NCBI GenBank assembly: GCA_016938425.1
Contig: JAFGUR010000063.1
Location: forward strand, 1 to 15,793
Direction: 5' to 3'
DNA: 15,793 nt
Origin: Fusobacteriaceae bacterium
GTDB lineage: Bacteria; Fusobacteriota; Fusobacteriia; Fusobacteriales; Fusobacteriaceae
This document shows positions 14,470 through 15,793 of this stretch, piece by piece (position 1 is the stretch's first letter; every line of letters starts with the position of its first letter). The position numbers were made by a program, and so were the translations under genes. The notes under the pieces are model-generated. The model had not been told where the DNA came from and searched no databases. It was given only the letters and a program-made list of their open reading frames with translations.

Positions 14470-15793
14470 TTGAAAAATATTGTTGATTTATTTAAAAGAG
14501 AAAAATATACTGATAAAATTATTCAGTTTGGAGAAGGAAATTTTTTAAGATCATTTGTAGATTGGCAAATTGACATTCTAAATGAAAAAACTAACTTTGA
14601 TGGTGGTATAGTAATCGTTAGACCCATTAATACTGAATTTCCTCCATTATTAAATACCCAAGATGGACTTTATACTACATTAATAAGAGGAATGAACGAA
14701 AAAAATGAAGTTGTTAAAGATTATAGAGTGATTAAGTCTGTTAATAGAGAAATTCCTATTTATAAAGAATACCAAGAATTTTTAAATTTAGCTTCAAAAG
14801 AAAGTTTTAGATATATTTTCTCAAATACAACTGAAGCAGGTATTACTTTTGATGAAAAAGATAGTTTTGAAGATTCTCCTGCAAGTACTTTTCCTGCTAA
14901 ATTAACTAGATTTTTATTTGAAAGATTTAGAATTTTTAATGGAGCAAAAGATAAAGGTTTTGTAATTATACCTTGTGAGCTTATTGACTATAATGGAGAT
15001 AGACTTAAAGAAATTATCATCAAATATTCAAAGCTTTGGAATTTAGGAGATTCTTTTAATCTTTGGCTTAAAGAAGCTAATACTTTCTGTTCAACTTTAG
15101 TTGATAGAATTGTAACAGGATATCCTAGTGAAGAATTAGAAGAAATAGAAAAAGAAATAGGTTATAAAGATTCATTTATTACATCTGGAGAATATTTTTA
15201 TCTATTTGTAATTCAAGGACCAAAATGGCTTGAAGAAGAATTTAAATTGAATGAAATCAAATTAAACATAAAAATTGTTGATGACATCAAACCTTATAAA
15301 ACAAGAAAAGTTGGACTTCTAAATGGAGCTCATACTGCTATGGTTCCTGTATCTTATTTATATGGAGAAGATTATGTTAAAGAAAGTATAGAAAATCCTG
15401 TAATAGGAAAATTTGTTAAAGATGCTATGTTTAATGAAATAATTCCTGCTATTGAAATGGATAAAACTGAATTAGAAGACTTTGCAAACTCTGTAATTTC
15501 GAGATTTAGAAATCCATATATAAAGCATAAATTAATGGCTATATCTTTAAACTCTATGGCTAAATTCAACTCTAGAGTAATGCCTCAAATTATTTCATAT
15601 AAAAATAAATTTGGAAAATTCCCTGAAAAATTAGTATTTTCACTTGCTGGAACTATGGTTTTTTATAAAGGGTATAGAAATAATGAACTTATAGATTTAA
15701 AAGATGACGAACATATTTTAAATTTTTATAAAAACTTATGGAATTCTTATGATAATAAGGAAGCTGATTTAAAATCTCTAGCTGATAGTTTAC
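14470..15793 (+). CDS. uxaB: Tagaturonate reductase (altronate oxidoreductase), cut by the right window edge
   Basis: The first 441 residues are visible, against about 483 in E. coli UxaB. It reduces D-tagaturonate with NADH to D-altronate. It belongs to the mannitol/polyol dehydrogenase family, and the family's catalytic set is present as Lys280, Asn285 and His288 in KVGLLNGAH. IIQFGEGNFLRSFVDWQID near the start is the dinucleotide-binding region. The whole visible chain, including NTTEAGITF, PCELIDYNGD, CSTLVDRIVTGYP, VDDIKPYK and RFRNPYIKH, follows UxaB rather than UxuB. The start is TTG at 14470, with AGGTGA four bases upstream; the family-like N-terminus begins exactly there, and no ATG is suitably placed. 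The frame is open to the last base. Confidence 0.94.
   Translation, partial: MKNIVDLFKREKYTDKIIQFGEGNFLRSFVDWQIDILNEKTNFDGGIVIVRPINTEFPPLLNTQDGLYTTLIRGMNEKNEVVKDYRVIKSVNREIPIYKEYQEFLNLASKESFRYIFSNTTEAGITFDEKDSFEDSPASTFPAKLTRFLFERFRIFNGAKDKGFVIIPCELIDYNGDRLKEIIIKYSKLWNLGDSFNLWLKEANTFCSTLVDRIVTGYPSEELEEIEKEIGYKDSFITSGEYFYLFVIQGPKWLEEEFKLNEIKLNIKIVDDIKPYKTRKVGLLNGAHTAMVPVSYLYGEDYVKESIENPVIGKFVKDAMFNEIIPAIEMDKTELEDFANSVISRFRNPYIKHKLMAISLNSMAKFNSRVMPQIISYKNKFGKFPEKLVFSLAGTMVFYKGYRNNELIDLKDDEHILNFYKNLWNSYDNKEADLKSLADSL

Noticed and set aside
15372..15569. Open frame of 65 codons opposite uxaB
   Set aside because: Antisense shadow; the plus-strand frame is clearly uxaB.
1..15793. CRISPR array, tRNA or rRNA genes
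   Set aside because: No regularly spaced direct repeats and no tRNA or rRNA signatures were seen; the hairpins at 1-163 and about 10036-10358 are dispersed repeats, not an array.

Overview
The window is AT-rich (around 30% GC by eye) and uses AGA/TTA-type codons, strong AAGGAG ribosome sites and some GTG/TTG starts. Together with a class III fructose-1,6-bisphosphatase, an AhpF-like reductase without its N-terminal domain and a YesM/YesN-type two-component pair, this suggests an anaerobic, gut-type low-GC bacterium. I favour a member of the Fusobacteriota, with Clostridia as the alternative; this is inference, as there is no rRNA here.

Layout. Bases 1-163 carry one copy of a modular dispersed repeat. 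Bases 221-1310 hold an AhpF/thioredoxin-reductase-like flavoprotein with a near-perfect promoter, a Fur/PerR-type palindrome over the predicted start of transcription, and a hairpin terminator. From 1309 to 4363 (minus strand) lies an overlapping sensor kinase/AraC-type response regulator pair. From 4460 to 7675 (minus) lie a GltD/NfnB-like oxidoreductase and, just upstream of it, fbp. A 55-codon small ORF with a TTG start sits further upstream (7776-7943), followed by a 158-bp MITE-like element (8030-8187).

From 8255 to the right edge lies a hexuronate catabolism locus. On the minus strand are kduI-kduD, kdgA-kdgK and a yhcH/yiaL-type anomerase-like gene. On the plus strand are uxaC and uxaB, the latter cut by the window edge. 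UxaC and UxaB take glucuronate/galacturonate towards altronate. KduI and KduD convert the product of unsaturated uronides (from pectin or glycosaminoglycan lyases) to 2-keto-3-deoxygluconate. KdgK and KdgA then carry KDG through KDPG to pyruvate and glyceraldehyde 3-phosphate. Altronate dehydratase (UxaA), a transporter and a dedicated regulator are not in the window and may lie beyond the right edge.

The most unusual non-coding material is a family of modular, hairpin-rich repeats. Copies lie at 1-163 and about 10036-10358, with a degraded relative at 8106-8150. The large copy sits between kdgK and kduI. Other structures worth attention are a 29-bp palindrome upstream of kduI, a 12-bp inverted repeat in the fbp leader, and a 12-bp-stem palindrome just upstream of the sensor kinase gene. 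No clearly new multi-gene system was seen; the genes are recognisable families, and the novelty is in the regulatory and repeat sequences.
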